This document shows positions 34,289-43,131 of a DNA stretch of 64,000 nt, one piece after another; position 1 is the first letter of the stretch; every line of letters begins with the position of its first letter. The notes beneath the pieces were generated by a model. It ran no database searches. It saw only the letters and a program-made list of their open reading frames with translations, and had not been told where the DNA came from. Source of the DNA: Arthrobacter sp. efr-133-TYG-118 (lineage in GTDB: Bacteria; Actinomycetota; Actinomycetes; Actinomycetales; Micrococcaceae); assembly GCF_030209755.1 (NCBI RefSeq), contig NZ_JARVRH010000020.1, positions 1-64,000 on the forward strand. The letters run 5' to 3'. The translations under genes were made by a program, and so were the position numbers.

Positions 34289-35278
34289 GTGACTGTTCCC
34301 CTCTCCATCCTCGACCTGGCAATCATCGGCAAAGGCCAGACGGCGGCGGAGAGCTTCGCCGGGAGCGTCGCCATGGCGCAACTGGCCGAACGGCTCGGCT
34401 ACCGTCGGATCTGGTACGCCGAGCACCACAACATGGGCTCAATCGCGTCCTCGGCCACAAGCGTGCTGATTGCCCACATCGCGGCCAACACGAGCACCAT
34501 CCGGCTCGGTGCCGGCGGCGTCATGCTGCCCAACCACTCGCCGCTCACCATCGCGGAGCAGTTCGGCACCCTCGAGACGCTGCACCCGGGCCGCATCGAC
34601 CTCGGTCTGGGACGGGCGCCCGGTAGTGACCAGAACACAATGCGTGCACTCCGCCGCGATCCCATGGCTGCGGACACCTTCCCGCAGGACGTGCTGGAGC
34701 TTCAGGGCTACCTCACGGGACCCACCCGGATCCAAGGGGTCGAAGCTACGCCTGGCAAGGGCACCAACGTGCCGCTCTACATCCTCGGTTCCTCCCTGTT
34801 CGGGGCGCATCTGGCGGCGCAGCTCGGCCTGCCCTACGCCTTCGCCTCGCACTTCGCGCCCAACGCGCTGCAGGACGCCGTCGCGGTCTACCGCCGCGAG
34901 TTCAGGCCGTCCGAGCAGCTGCAGGAGCCCTACGTGATCGCGGGAGTGAACGTCGTGGCCGCGGATTCGGCGGCCGAAGCCCAACGGCTCTTCCTTGAGG
35001 TCAAGCGGGACCGCGTCTCCCGTTTCCTGGGCGGCGGACGCGAGTTCACCGACGCCGAAGCAGACCTCATCCTCGACTCGCCGCAGGGCCAGCACATCGC
35101 GCAAATGGTGAAATACTCAGCGGTGGGCACGCCCGAAGTAGTGCGCGATTACCTCGACGAGTTTGCCCGCCACGCCGACGCCGACGAACTGATCGTTGCG
35201 CATCAAAGCACGGGCACGGAGCAGCGGCTGCGTTCCGTGGAGCTGGTGGCGGAGGCCGTGGGACTGACCCGGGTGTAG
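34289..35278 (+). CDS. LLM-class flavin-dependent oxidoreductase (MsnO8-like)
   Basis: A 329-residue luciferase-like protein: PLSILDLAIIGKGQTAAESFAGSVAMAQLAERLGYRRIWYAEHHNM at the start and RIDLGLGRAPGSDQNTMRALRR (about 110-131) are the hallmarks of the MsnO8/alkane-monooxygenase-like group. QLGLPYAFASHFAPNAL (about 180-196) and GTPEVVRDYLDEFA complete the barrel. GTG 34289, with GAAAGGCC upstream. It lies beside the orphan SBP and an NTF2-like gene, the same company as the operon at 13-21 kb, suggesting a related catabolic role. Confidence 0.9.
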   Translation: MTVPLSILDLAIIGKGQTAAESFAGSVAMAQLAERLGYRRIWYAEHHNMGSIASSATSVLIAHIAANTSTIRLGAGGVMLPNHSPLTIAEQFGTLETLHPGRIDLGLGRAPGSDQNTMRALRRDPMAADTFPQDVLELQGYLTGPTRIQGVEATPGKGTNVPLYILGSSLFGAHLAAQLGLPYAFASHFAPNALQDAVAVYRREFRPSEQLQEPYVIAGVNVVAADSAAEAQRLFLEVKRDRVSRFLGGGREFTDAEADLILDSPQGQHIAQMVKYSAVGTPEVVRDYLDEFARHADADELIVAHQSTGTEQRLRSVELVAEAVGLTRV

Positions 35279-35386
35279 CGGGCGCCCCTGCAAGGCAAAC
35301 TCGTTACACCCCGGCAATACGCGGGTCATGGAGGCGAAACTCACCGGGCGGAAACTGGACGAACCACCCCGGAAGGATCGTCCCCC

Positions 35387-38026
35387 ATGGCTACTCCGCT
35401 CAATTTGTCCGTGGCCGACTCGGCGCTGCTGACAAAATCGCTTCCGTTGGGCCTCCTGCGGACGGCAGTCCAATCCGAGGCCGCCCACGACGGGATCACT
35501 CCGGAGTTGCTCGCGGAATTGAGGATGCTGGCCCGCACTCCGGGGCTCCTGGTGGCCTGCAACTACGGTGGAACCCTCTGCGCCGCTGAAGGCGTATCCA
35601 CTGAGACGCTCCCCCTGGGGAGTGCCGCCGTCGCGCTCCGGGCACTGGCAGCGCTGCCGAACACGCACACTGCCGTCATCTCCGGCAGGTCGTTGCGGGA
35701 CCTTGCCGCGGTGTCCCGGCTCCCGGCGGAAGTCCACCTCGTAGGTTCGCACGGCGCCGAGTTCGACATGACCTACGCGTACAGCATCTCGATGGCCACG
35801 GAAGCCGTCCTTCAGCAGGCAGCGACCGCCCTGAACGAATCCATCGGTTTCGAAAAGGGGGTCAGCATCGAGCGCAAGCCCGTAGCGGTAGCCATCCACA
35901 CGAGGCCGGCTACACCTGCCGTCGTGGCACGGGTGACGCGCGAGGCACACCAGATCGCCCGTGAATTGGGCCTGTTTTTCATTGTGGACGGATCCGTACT
36001 GGACCTGTCCATCGTGGAACCCTCCAAAGACGCCGCGCTGGAGCATCTGCGTACACAGTTGGGGGCCAGCGCGGCCCTGTTTGCCGGCGACGCTGACAGC
36101 GATGAGCTCGCGATCGCCACCTTGCGTGGCCCGGATCTTGGCCTGCACGTCGGAGATGGAGAAACCGTGGCGCGCCACCGTTTGCCGGACCCGGAGGCCT
36201 TCGCCAAAGTGCTCGCCATCCTCTTCGAGCTGCGCCGCGCGTGGCTTTTCGGCGAGGACGCGGTGGGGCTGGAGCGGCATTCGATGATCGGCAACGGGAC
36301 CTCGACGGCGCTGCTCACCCCGGAAGCCAAGATCTGCTGGATGAGCCATCCCCTCCCGGATTCCGGCTCCTTGTTTGCGCACATCCTTGGTGGCGACCCG
36401 GCCGGCCACTTCAGTGTGGAACCGGTCAAGACGTCGAAAGTGCTGGGCCAGCGCTATGTCGACAACACCATGATCGTGGAGACCCGCTGGGCGGACGTCA
36501 CGGTCACCGACTATCTTGAGCCGGCACCGGACGGCATCACCAGCCTGGTCCGGGTCCTGTCCGGAACCGGCAGCGCGCGGATTGTTTTCGCACCGCGGCC
36601 GGACTATGCGAATGCCCCGTTCAACATGGAAGTCCGCGGCGAAGAGCTGCACGTCGTGGGGACCTCGGATCCCATCATCCTCTTCGCTCCCGGAGTGTCC
36701 TTCACAGTCACGAGCGACGGCAAGCACGGCACCGCAACCGCGGAAGTCAGCCTTGCGTACGGTCCCGTCGTCATGAACCTGAGGTGCGGAGACACTGAGC
36801 CGACGACGCCGGACCCCGCCGGAGAGCTCACCCGGCGGGCCGCCGTCGCGCACCAATCCCGGCAGTGGGTCCGCGGGCTGGAACTGCCCGACATGAAACC
36901 GTCGCTGGTGCGGCGCTCGGCCCTGGTCCTGAAAGCGCTGGTGCACGAGCCGACGGGCGCTGTCCTCGCAGCTCCAACCACGTCGCTGCCGGAAGGGATC
37001 GGCGGCACCCGCAACTGGGACTACCGCTACTGCTGGCTCCGCGACGGCTCCATGACGGTCAACGCGCTCGTGGACCTGGGTTCCACCGAGGAAGCAGACG
37101 GGTTCCTCCGCTGGCTGGGCCGCATCCTCGAGAACGCTCCCGGTCCGGAATGGCTGCACCCCCTGTACTCCGTGACCGGCTCCCCGCTGTCTACGGAGGC
37201 CATTATCGAGAGCCTGCCCGGTTACGCCGGCTCGCGGCCCGTGCGGATCGGGAACGCCGCCGACCACCAAGTGCAGCTGGACGTCTTCGGACCGATCGCC
37301 GAGCTCATCCAGACCCTCAGCAAGCGCCGCGGCACCTTGCCGGACGAGCACTGGAGACTCATGGAGCAGATGGCCTCGGCCGTCTTGGCCCGCTGGCACG
37401 AACCGGACCATGGCATCTGGGAAGCCCGGCGGGCGCCACGGCACCACATCTACACCAAAGTGATGTGCTGGGTGACCCTGGACCGGGCCATGCAGACGGC
37501 GGTGCGGTTCCGGCGCCCCATTGGGGCCGAGTGGGAGGAAACGGCCAACATCATCCGCGCGGAAGTCCTCCGCGAGGGCTGGGATGATTCCGCGAGTTCT
37601 TACACTGTGGCCTACGACAGCCCGGACCTCGACGCGGCCGTGTTACACATCGGACTCTCGGGCCTGCTGGACGTCCGCGACCAGCGCTTCCTGGACACCG
37701 TCACCGCCGTCGAGCGGGAACTTCGGGTGGGTCCCACCGTGTTCCGGTACAGGTACGACGACGGCCTGCCGGGTCTGGAGGGCGGGTTCCACATCTGCAC
37801 CACCTGGCTCATTGAGGCGTACCTGGCCGTGGGCCGGCTGGACGACGCCCTCGAGTTGTTCAACCAGCTCGTGGCGCTCTTCGGTCCCACCGGACTCCTT
37901 CCCGAGGAATTCGACCCCGGCACCGAGACCCACTTGGGAAACCACCCACAGGCATATTCGCACCTGGGCTTCATCCGCTGCGCACAGCTGCTGGACAGGT
38001 ACCTGGACTCCGTAGACGAAGAGTAG
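35387..38026 (+). CDS. Trehalose-phosphatase-like domain fused to GH15 glycoside hydrolase
   Basis: An 879-residue fusion. Residues about 40-280 resemble OtsB trehalose-6-phosphatase (HAD fold), with AVISGRSLRDL, VGSHGAEFDMTY and GDADSDELA intact. Motif I, normally DxDGT, reads CNYGGT (Asn59-Tyr60-Gly61), so both catalytic Asp residues are missing and the phosphatase should be inactive. Residues about 287-879 form a GH15 domain: trehalase-like N-part MIGNGTSTALLTPEAKICWMSHP, then GTRNWDYRYCWLRDGSMTVNALV (about 542-564) and LPEEFDPGTETHLGNHPQAYSHLG near the end carrying the catalytic base. It probably hydrolyses trehalose or another alpha-glucoside in the cytoplasm, with the N-domain possibly sensing trehalose-6-phosphate. 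Confidence 0.9.
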   Translation: MATPLNLSVADSALLTKSLPLGLLRTAVQSEAAHDGITPELLAELRMLARTPGLLVACNYGGTLCAAEGVSTETLPLGSAAVALRALAALPNTHTAVISGRSLRDLAAVSRLPAEVHLVGSHGAEFDMTYAYSISMATEAVLQQAATALNESIGFEKGVSIERKPVAVAIHTRPATPAVVARVTREAHQIARELGLFFIVDGSVLDLSIVEPSKDAALEHLRTQLGASAALFAGDADSDELAIATLRGPDLGLHVGDGETVARHRLPDPEAFAKVLAILFELRRAWLFGEDAVGLERHSMIGNGTSTALLTPEAKICWMSHPLPDSGSLFAHILGGDPAGHFSVEPVKTSKVLGQRYVDNTMIVETRWADVTVTDYLEPAPDGITSLVRVLSGTGSARIVFAPRPDYANAPFNMEVRGEELHVVGTSDPIILFAPGVSFTVTSDGKHGTATAEVSLAYGPVVMNLRCGDTEPTTPDPAGELTRRAAVAHQSRQWVRGLELPDMKPSLVRRSALVLKALVHEPTGAVLAAPTTSLPEGIGGTRNWDYRYCWLRDGSMTVNALVDLGSTEEADGFLRWLGRILENAPGPEWLHPLYSVTGSPLSTEAIIESLPGYAGSRPVRIGNAADHQVQLDVFGPIAELIQTLSKRRGTLPDEHWRLMEQMASAVLARWHEPDHGIWEARRAPRHHIYTKVMCWVTLDRAMQTAVRFRRPIGAEWEETANIIRAEVLREGWDDSASSYTVAYDSPDLDAAVLHIGLSGLLDVRDQRFLDTVTAVERELRVGPTVFRYRYDDGLPGLEGGFHICTTWLIEAYLAVGRLDDALELFNQLVALFGPTGLLPEEFDPGTETHLGNHPQAYSHLGFIRCAQLLDRYLDSVDEE

Positions 38027-38033
38027 GCTCCGA

Positions 38034-38099
38034 CCCAACTGACTCGCACTTAATGTCGTTTTCGGCGCTCAAAACGACAACAAATGCGAGTCAGTTGGG
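38034..38099. repeat. Palindromic repeat family B, copy 2
   Basis: Perfect 15-bp outer arms CCCAACTGACTCGCA and TGCGAGTCAGTTGGG, with inner TGTCGTTTT / AAAACGACA. It starts 7 nt after the GH15 stop and ends at the base before the stop codon of the convergent AEC transporter gene. Confidence 0.92.
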
Positions 38100-39026
38100 C
38101 TAAGTGAGCAGCAGGGCCACGGCGATCATCGCCGGGACGGCCACCACCGTGGTGATCAGGACCGTATCCTTGGCCACGGTGATTCCCGTGTTGTAGCGGC
38201 TCGCGGCCACGAACACGTTCTGCGCAGTGGGCAGGGCCGCCGTGACCACCACGGCGAACAAGGCATGCGCCTCCAGGCCCAGCGCGAAGCGCGCGAACAG
38301 ATATGCCATCGTGGGGTGGACAAACAGCTTGAAGCCGCTGGCCAGGAGCGCGTCGGTCCGGCGGCCTGTGTCCTTTTGCAGGGGCCGGGAGCCGTTCAGG
38401 CTCATCCCGAACGCCATCAGCATCGCGGGAATGGCGGCACCTCCTATCAAGTGGATCGGGTCCATGATGAGCGAGGGCACTTGCCAGCCCGTTCCAGCCA
38501 CCACCAAGCCGAGGGCCGATCCCACGATCATCGGATTCCGCACGATCATCAGGACGAAGCGCAGGGGAGTGGTGCGGTGGGCGCTGGTGCTCGCGTCGAG
38601 CGCCATCAGGTACATGGGAGTGAAGAATGCGAGCTGGAAGATCAGCAGTGGAGCCACATAGCTTGCGTCGCCCAGGACGAACACGGCGATGGGGATGCCG
38701 AGGTTCGCGGAGTTGGCCAAGGAAGCGCTCATGGAGGACATGAGCGATTCGGGCAGGGAGCGTTTGAGCCAGAACTTCACGAGGACGAAGAACAGGCTGC
38801 CAGTGACGACGGCGCCCACCGCCGTGACCAGGAGCGGAGCGGCGAAGATGTCGCGGAGATGGGCCTTGCCCAGGGTTTCAAAGAGAAGCGCAGGGCTCGC
38901 GACGAAGAAAGTCAGGCCGCTGAGGACCGAACGTGCGTTGTCCCCCAGAATCCCGCGCTTGCCGACGAACATGCCCACCAGAATGATGGCCCACACCACG
39001 AAGAACCCGGAAAGGACGCCCAGCAT
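38100..39026 (-). CDS. AEC (auxin efflux carrier) family transporter
   Basis: A 308-residue membrane protein with about ten hydrophobic helices. VLSGFFVVWAIILVGMFVGKRGIL at the start, a central SLANSANLGIPIAVFVLGDASYVAPLLIFQLAFFTPMYLMALD and late ALPTAQNVFVAASRYNTGITVAKDTVLITTVVAVP are hallmarks of the AEC family, whose bacterial members export malonate, malate or amino acids. The specific substrate is unknown. Start ATG 39026. Its stop codon directly abuts palindromic repeat B. It lies 153 nt downstream of panD with no evident promoter elements recognised. Confidence 0.9.
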   Translation of the reverse strand: MLGVLSGFFVVWAIILVGMFVGKRGILGDNARSVLSGLTFFVASPALLFETLGKAHLRDIFAAPLLVTAVGAVVTGSLFFVLVKFWLKRSLPESLMSSMSASLANSANLGIPIAVFVLGDASYVAPLLIFQLAFFTPMYLMALDASTSAHRTTPLRFVLMIVRNPMIVGSALGLVVAGTGWQVPSLIMDPIHLIGGAAIPAMLMAFGMSLNGSRPLQKDTGRRTDALLASGFKLFVHPTMAYLFARFALGLEAHALFAVVVTAALPTAQNVFVAASRYNTGITVAKDTVLITTVVAVPAMIAVALLLT

Positions 39027-39179
39027 TACGGCATCCGGAGGGGGATGGGCGCGGGGCGGCGTGGGTTCACAGTCCCAGCCTAAATCAGCTTTATTCGGCT
39101 GTAAGGCCCGACGGCGGCATGTTCCGCCATGTGGACCGCGAAGAAGCGGTGCCCTTGCGCAACGGAAGAGGGGGGGAAG

Positions 39180-39608
39180 CTAGTTCAGGTCTGCGTTGTT
39201 GAGTGCGTGCGGTGGGCGCATAATGCCGGGAGTGATGCCTTCGGCCGGATCGCTGCCGAGCTGGACGATTTTGTTGGCCCTGTCCACATGGACAACCTTG
39301 GGTTGGTAGGCCTTGGCCTCTTCGGTGGTCATCTCCGCGTAGGTGATGAGAATGACGACGTCGCCCACGTGCACCAGGTGCGCTGCGGCCCCGTTGATGC
39401 CAATGACGCCGGAGCCGCGTTCGCCGGCAATGGTGTAAGTTTCCAGGCGCGCGCCATTGGTCACGTCAACAATGGAGACGAGTTCGCCGGGGAGAATATC
39501 CGCAGCATCCAGCAGATCCAGGTCGACCGTCACTGAACCTACATAGTGCAGGTCGGCATGGGTCACCGTGGCACGGTGGATCTTGGACTTAAACATTGTG
39601 CGGTTCAT
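39180..39608 (-). CDS. panD: Aspartate 1-decarboxylase
   Basis: A 142-residue pyruvoyl enzyme that converts L-aspartate to beta-alanine for pantothenate and CoA synthesis. The self-cleavage site YVGSVTVD places Gly24-Ser25 at the usual position; Ser25 becomes the pyruvoyl group. Lys9, Arg54 and Tyr58 (family catalytic residues) and GVIGINGAAAHLVHVGD are present. The C-terminal extension beyond residue 120 (DPAEGITPGIMRPPHALNNADLN) is like other actinobacterial PanD. Start ATG 39608 (MNRTMFKSK) matches the family start. No panB or panC gene is adjacent. Confidence 0.97.
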   Translation of the reverse strand: MNRTMFKSKIHRATVTHADLHYVGSVTVDLDLLDAADILPGELVSIVDVTNGARLETYTIAGERGSGVIGINGAAAHLVHVGDVVILITYAEMTTEEAKAYQPKVVHVDRANKIVQLGSDPAEGITPGIMRPPHALNNADLN

Positions 39609-39663
39609 AACGTGACAAGTTTAGCGCGTGGCAGCTCGATCGCCGGGTGATGCCTGACACAGG

Positions 39664-39987
39664 CTAGGCCTTGGCGGTGGCCTTCCGGGCCTGCCGCCTC
39701 TTCAGGGAACCGTAGCCAGCGAGCAGTTTGGGGACAACCAGGTAGACGGCGGTAGGAACCACAACGAGCGTCAAGACGAGGGCGCGCAGCGCGGGGTGCC
39801 ATGACTCAGTGAGCGGAGCGAGAATCGTCATGCCGATCGCCACGAGGGGGAAGATGGCCAGCCACGTGATGACCGCACGCATGTGCACGGAAGGCATGTG
39901 TATGGAAGGCAGGTGCGCAGCGGGCCCGGCAACCGGCGTAACCGTGGCGCCGTCCGCGGGTGCGGAAACGGGGATTTGGGTGCTCAT
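39664..39987 (-). CDS. Small two-helix membrane protein, TetR-linked
   Basis: A 107-residue protein with two hydrophobic helices (AVITWLAIFPLVAIGMTIL, ALVLTLVVVPTAVYLVVPKLL) and a basic cytoplasmic end (SLKRRQARKATAKA). I do not recognise a named family with confidence. The ATG 39987 start has GGAG 8 nt upstream. It is divergent from a TetR gene, and two copies of a 14-bp operator sit between them, so it is almost surely repressed by that TetR. Such pairs are often involved in export of, or protection from, the regulator's ligand. Confidence 0.78.
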   Translation of the reverse strand: MSTQIPVSAPADGATVTPVAGPAAHLPSIHMPSVHMRAVITWLAIFPLVAIGMTILAPLTESWHPALRALVLTLVVVPTAVYLVVPKLLAGYGSLKRRQARKATAKA

Positions 39988-39996
39988 GACATTCTC

Positions 39997-40066
39997 CAAC
40001 TATTTGGTTGCTTTCGGCGTGAGTTCAGACTAGACGCTGCTTTCGAAAACTGCAACTACTTGGTTG
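39997..40066. promoter_or_regulatory. Paired TetR operators
   Basis: CAACTATTTGGTTG (39997-40010) and CAACTACTTGGTTG (40053-40066) are near-identical palindromic sites (13/14) 56 bp apart. The first overlaps the promoter/leader of the membrane protein gene (10 bp from its ATG); the second is 20 bp from the TetR start codon. Confidence 0.85.
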
Positions 40067-40086
40067 GAATCTGTTAAGATGAACAG

Positions 40087-40680
40087 ATGGCATGGGATAC
40101 CGAACGGACCAAGCGCCTCCTCCTCGAGGCGGCGACTGCCGAGTTCTGCCAATTCGGACTAGCCGGCGCCAGGGTGGACCGCATCGCGGCTGGGGCCGGA
40201 GTCAACAAGGAACGCATCTATCAGTACTTCGGCAAGAAAGATCTTCTCTTCGACGCGGTGATCGCATCCCAGCTCAGCAAAGTGGTGGACGAAGTGCGCA
40301 TCGAGGGCGCTGGTCCCGAAGCCCTGGCCGATTACGCCGGACGCCTGTTCGACCATCACCACCAAGATGCCACCCTTCCGAGGCTGCTGTTTTGGGAGGG
40401 GTTGGAGCGGGGCGAATATGTGGTGAACCGTCCGGACCGGGCCGCGAACTGCAGAAACAAGGTTGACGGTGTCATCCGGGCCATGCCGGGGACGTCCAGG
40501 GAAGATGCGGCCGACCTGATGCTCACCATCATTGCGTTGTGCGACGCCTGGCCGGTACTGCCCGAGTTGGATGGCCTCATGGCGGGCAGCAAGGGGTCAA
40601 GCAGGGCGGAGCGGCGCCGCAAGGCGATCGTCCAGACCGTCCTCCTCGCGGCACGGGAGCTAGCTACGCCTGCTTGTTGA
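40087..40680 (+). CDS. TetR/AcrR family transcriptional regulator
   Basis: A 197-residue TetR regulator. The DNA-binding domain is RTKRLLLEAATAEFCQFGLAGARVDRIAAGAGVNKERIYQYFGKKDLLFDAVI (residues about 6-58). The C-terminal TetR_C_17-like domain contains DHHHQDATLPRLLFWEGLERGEYV. It is divergent from a two-helix membrane protein and shares two operators with it. The 3' end overlaps the convergent LysR gene by 17 nt. Ligand unknown. Confidence 0.93.
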   Translation: MAWDTERTKRLLLEAATAEFCQFGLAGARVDRIAAGAGVNKERIYQYFGKKDLLFDAVIASQLSKVVDEVRIEGAGPEALADYAGRLFDHHHQDATLPRLLFWEGLERGEYVVNRPDRAANCRNKVDGVIRAMPGTSREDAADLMLTIIALCDAWPVLPELDGLMAGSKGSSRAERRRKAIVQTVLLAARELATPAC

Positions 40681-41545
40681 GCGTTCTGCCGATAATCGCC
40701 TGTGTCAGCGCATCCACTACCTCGGCGTTCGCCAAAGGGTTGCGGATCAAGGTGAAGTCAACGTCGCCCACGGGCGGTAGGTCGAAGCGCTTGGTGATCA
40801 CCGTGAGGTCCTCGGGAACCAGTGACGACGGCATCACCGCGACGCCGATGCCAGCGCGCACCGCTGCCAAGACGCCGGCGATCTGCTTGGTCGAGCAGGT
40901 GACCCGCCACGTCCGGCCCATGGCCTCCAAGGCGTCGATGGCCAGTTTCCGGCTGACGCTCGGGGCCGGATAGCAGATCAGCGGCACAGGGCTGGCCGGG
41001 TCCAGCACCGTCTGTTCGACGCCCACCCAGGCAAACTTGTCGTGCCGGACGACTGTGCCGTCCTTCGCTTCGCCCACCCACTTCACGAACACAAGATCCA
41101 ACTGGCCCGCGTTGACGCGTTTGTAGAGCTGGTCGCTCTGGCTGACGGTGAGTTCCAGGTTGATCTGGGGATACAGCTGCCGGAACTCGCGCAGGATCCG
41201 GGGCAAGCCCGTAATGGCGAGATCGTCGGCGGTCCCGAACCGCAAGCGGCCGCGCATGGCGGAGCCGGAAAAGTACCTCGCTGCGGAATCGTGGGCGGAG
41301 AGGATGTTGCGGGCAAAGCCTGCCATGGCATCGCCATTGTCGGTGAGCCGAACATCCCGGGTGTCGCGGGCTACGAGCGCCCGTTTGGCCGCGGTCTCCA
41401 GCTTTCGCACATGCTGGCTGACCGTGGGCTGGGCCAGGCCGAGGCGCTCGGCTGCCTTCGTGAAACTCAAAGTCTCGGCCACGGCCAGGAAGGACCGCAG
41501 CTGCACGGGTTCGAACACGGGACTCCTTTGAATAGCTACGTTCAC
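40664..41545 (-). CDS. LysR family transcriptional regulator
   Basis: A 293-residue LysR regulator. The winged helix-turn-helix is VQLRSFLAVAETLSFTKAAERLGLAQPTVSQHVRKLE (about 13-50), followed by the linker helix and a periplasmic-binding-like effector domain (LRFGTADDLAITGLPRILREFRQLYPQINLEL). It is divergent from an MFS transporter gene, and a T-N11-A palindrome lies in the gap, so it very likely controls the transporter in response to a transported ligand. Confidence 0.93.
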   Translation of the reverse strand: MNVAIQRSPVFEPVQLRSFLAVAETLSFTKAAERLGLAQPTVSQHVRKLETAAKRALVARDTRDVRLTDNGDAMAGFARNILSAHDSAARYFSGSAMRGRLRFGTADDLAITGLPRILREFRQLYPQINLELTVSQSDQLYKRVNAGQLDLVFVKWVGEAKDGTVVRHDKFAWVGVEQTVLDPASPVPLICYPAPSVSRKLAIDALEAMGRTWRVTCSTKQIAGVLAAVRAGIGVAVMPSSLVPEDLTVITKRFDLPPVGDVDFTLIRNPLANAEVVDALTQAIIGRTLNKQA

Positions 41546-41563
41546 CGCCGCTCTCGCCGGTGT

Positions 41564-41578
41564 ATTGCACTTCGCAAT
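41564..41578. promoter_or_regulatory. LysR-type T-N11-A operator
   Basis: ATTGC-ACTTC-GCAAT is a 15-bp palindrome containing the T-N11-A pattern, 19 bp from the LysR start and 92 bp from the MFS start. This is the usual recognition-site position for an autoregulating LysR protein with a divergent target. Confidence 0.7.
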
Positions 41579-41669
41579 GCTAGTTATACGGCCAATTCAC
41601 TTCCATAATCACCGCGGCCAACCCTAGCGTTAAAGGCATCCCAGCGAAACGCCTATCCAAGGACTACTT

Positions 41670-43064
41670 TTGGCACCCCCACCGCCCTCAGCGGCAAACG
41701 TCAGCCAACCCACCATCGAATCACTCGCCGCAAGCAGCCGAATTTCACACGCTGCCGATACGGACACGGTCACCCAGCCAATCGCCGTCGTCAGTGAACG
41801 GCTGCCCTGGCGGCACACCTTCATTTCCCTCAAAGTACCCAACTTCCGGATTTTCGCCGTGGGCCACTTCGTCGCAGTCATCGCACTCTGGATGCAGCGG
41901 ATTGCCCAGGACTGGTTGGTACTCCAGCTCTCCGGATCCGTCACCGCCGTCGGAATAACCGTGGCATTGCAGTTCACGCCGTCGCTGTTCCTGGGCCCCT
42001 GGGGCGGCATGATGGCGGACCGCTTCCCCAAGCGACGCATCCTCATCCTGTGCCAAAGCGTCGCGGCCTCCCTGGCGGCCATCCTCGCCGTGTTGGCGCT
42101 GACCCACCGCATCGAGGTGTGGCACGTTTACGTGATCGCGTTTGTCCTGGGCCTCGTGACGGTCCTCGACCAGCCTGCCCGGCAGGTCTTCGTCAACGAA
42201 CTCGTGGGACCGAAATACCTGCGCAACGCCATCAGCGTCAACTCCACCACGTTCCAATTGGGCGGCCTCATTGGTCCCGCACTGGCCGGCGTGCTGCTGA
42301 CCGCGGTCGGCGCGGGCTGGGCGTTCGCGGCGAACGCCGTGGCCTGCTGCTCCACTGTCACCATGCTCCTGATGCTCCGCAAGAGTGAACTTTATGTCAG
42401 CACGCCCGTGCCAAAACGCAAGGGAATGCTCCAGGAAGGCCTTCGATACGCCCTCAGCAAGCCCACCATCTACTGGCCGTGGCTCATGGCCGGTTTTGTA
42501 GCGGTCTTCGCGATGAGCCTGCCTGTGCTCCTCGCTGCCTTCGCCGACCACATCTACCATGCCGGTGCCGGCGGCTACGGCCTGCTCAACGCCATGGTGG
42601 CCCTTGGTGCGCTTGCCGGAGCAATCACCTCGGCCCGGCGCCGTCAATTGCGTCTACGCTCGGTGGTTCTGTGCGCCGGGATGTACGGCTTGATGCTGTG
42701 CCTGGCCGCGCTGGCGCCGTCCATGGTGTGGCTCGCAGCTGCCATGGTTCTTTCCGGATTCTGGTGCCTCATGTTCCTGACCGCCGCCAACCAGCTGGTC
42801 CAGGTCAGCGCCAACATGAGCATCCGCGGCCGCGTCATGAGCCTCTACATCATGGTGCTCATCGGTGGACAAGCCATCGGTGGACCCATGATGGGCTGGC
42901 TTGCCGAGCACCTGAACCCGCACGCAGCGCTCTTGGTGTCAGGCGGGGTGCCGGCGCTCGCGGCGGCGACAGTCGCCGTCGTGCTCGCCCGGAAGTCTGA
43001 GTTGCGGCTCAAAGTGAACGTCCGGGATCGACGCCGGATGGTACGGATCGTCGCGTCGGCGTAG
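41670..43064 (+). CDS. MFS transporter
   Basis: A 464-residue permease with about 12 helices. MFS landmarks include the loop GPWGGMMADRFPKRRILILCQ (motif A, about 110-130), VLDQPARQVFVNELVGPKYLRNAISVNSTTFQLGGLIGPALAG (about 167-209) and RGRVMSLYIMVLIGGQAIGGPMMGWLAE near the end. This is the EntS-like/MFS_3 group of exporters. The start is TTG 41670 with AAGGAC upstream; no ATG is in frame before the first helix. LysR-divergent, so probably inducible. The exported compound is not known. Confidence 0.9.
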   Translation: MAPPPPSAANVSQPTIESLAASSRISHAADTDTVTQPIAVVSERLPWRHTFISLKVPNFRIFAVGHFVAVIALWMQRIAQDWLVLQLSGSVTAVGITVALQFTPSLFLGPWGGMMADRFPKRRILILCQSVAASLAAILAVLALTHRIEVWHVYVIAFVLGLVTVLDQPARQVFVNELVGPKYLRNAISVNSTTFQLGGLIGPALAGVLLTAVGAGWAFAANAVACCSTVTMLLMLRKSELYVSTPVPKRKGMLQEGLRYALSKPTIYWPWLMAGFVAVFAMSLPVLLAAFADHIYHAGAGGYGLLNAMVALGALAGAITSARRRQLRLRSVVLCAGMYGLMLCLAALAPSMVWLAAAMVLSGFWCLMFLTAANQLVQVSANMSIRGRVMSLYIMVLIGGQAIGGPMMGWLAEHLNPHAALLVSGGVPALAAATVAVVLARKSELRLKVNVRDRRRMVRIVASA

Positions 43065-43079
43065 CGCCTGTTTGGCTGG

Positions 43080-43104
43080 GCCGGGCGCCCACAAGGCGCC
43101 CGGC
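43080..43104. terminator. Bidirectional terminator hairpin
   Basis: A 10-bp perfect stem GCCGGGCGCC / GGCGCCCGGC with loop CACAA lies between the convergent MFS and dehydrogenase-like genes. No T tract on either side, but its position fits a shared transcription end. Confidence 0.7.
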
Positions 43105-43131
43105 TGGTGGCGTGCTTAGACTCCGAGTCCC

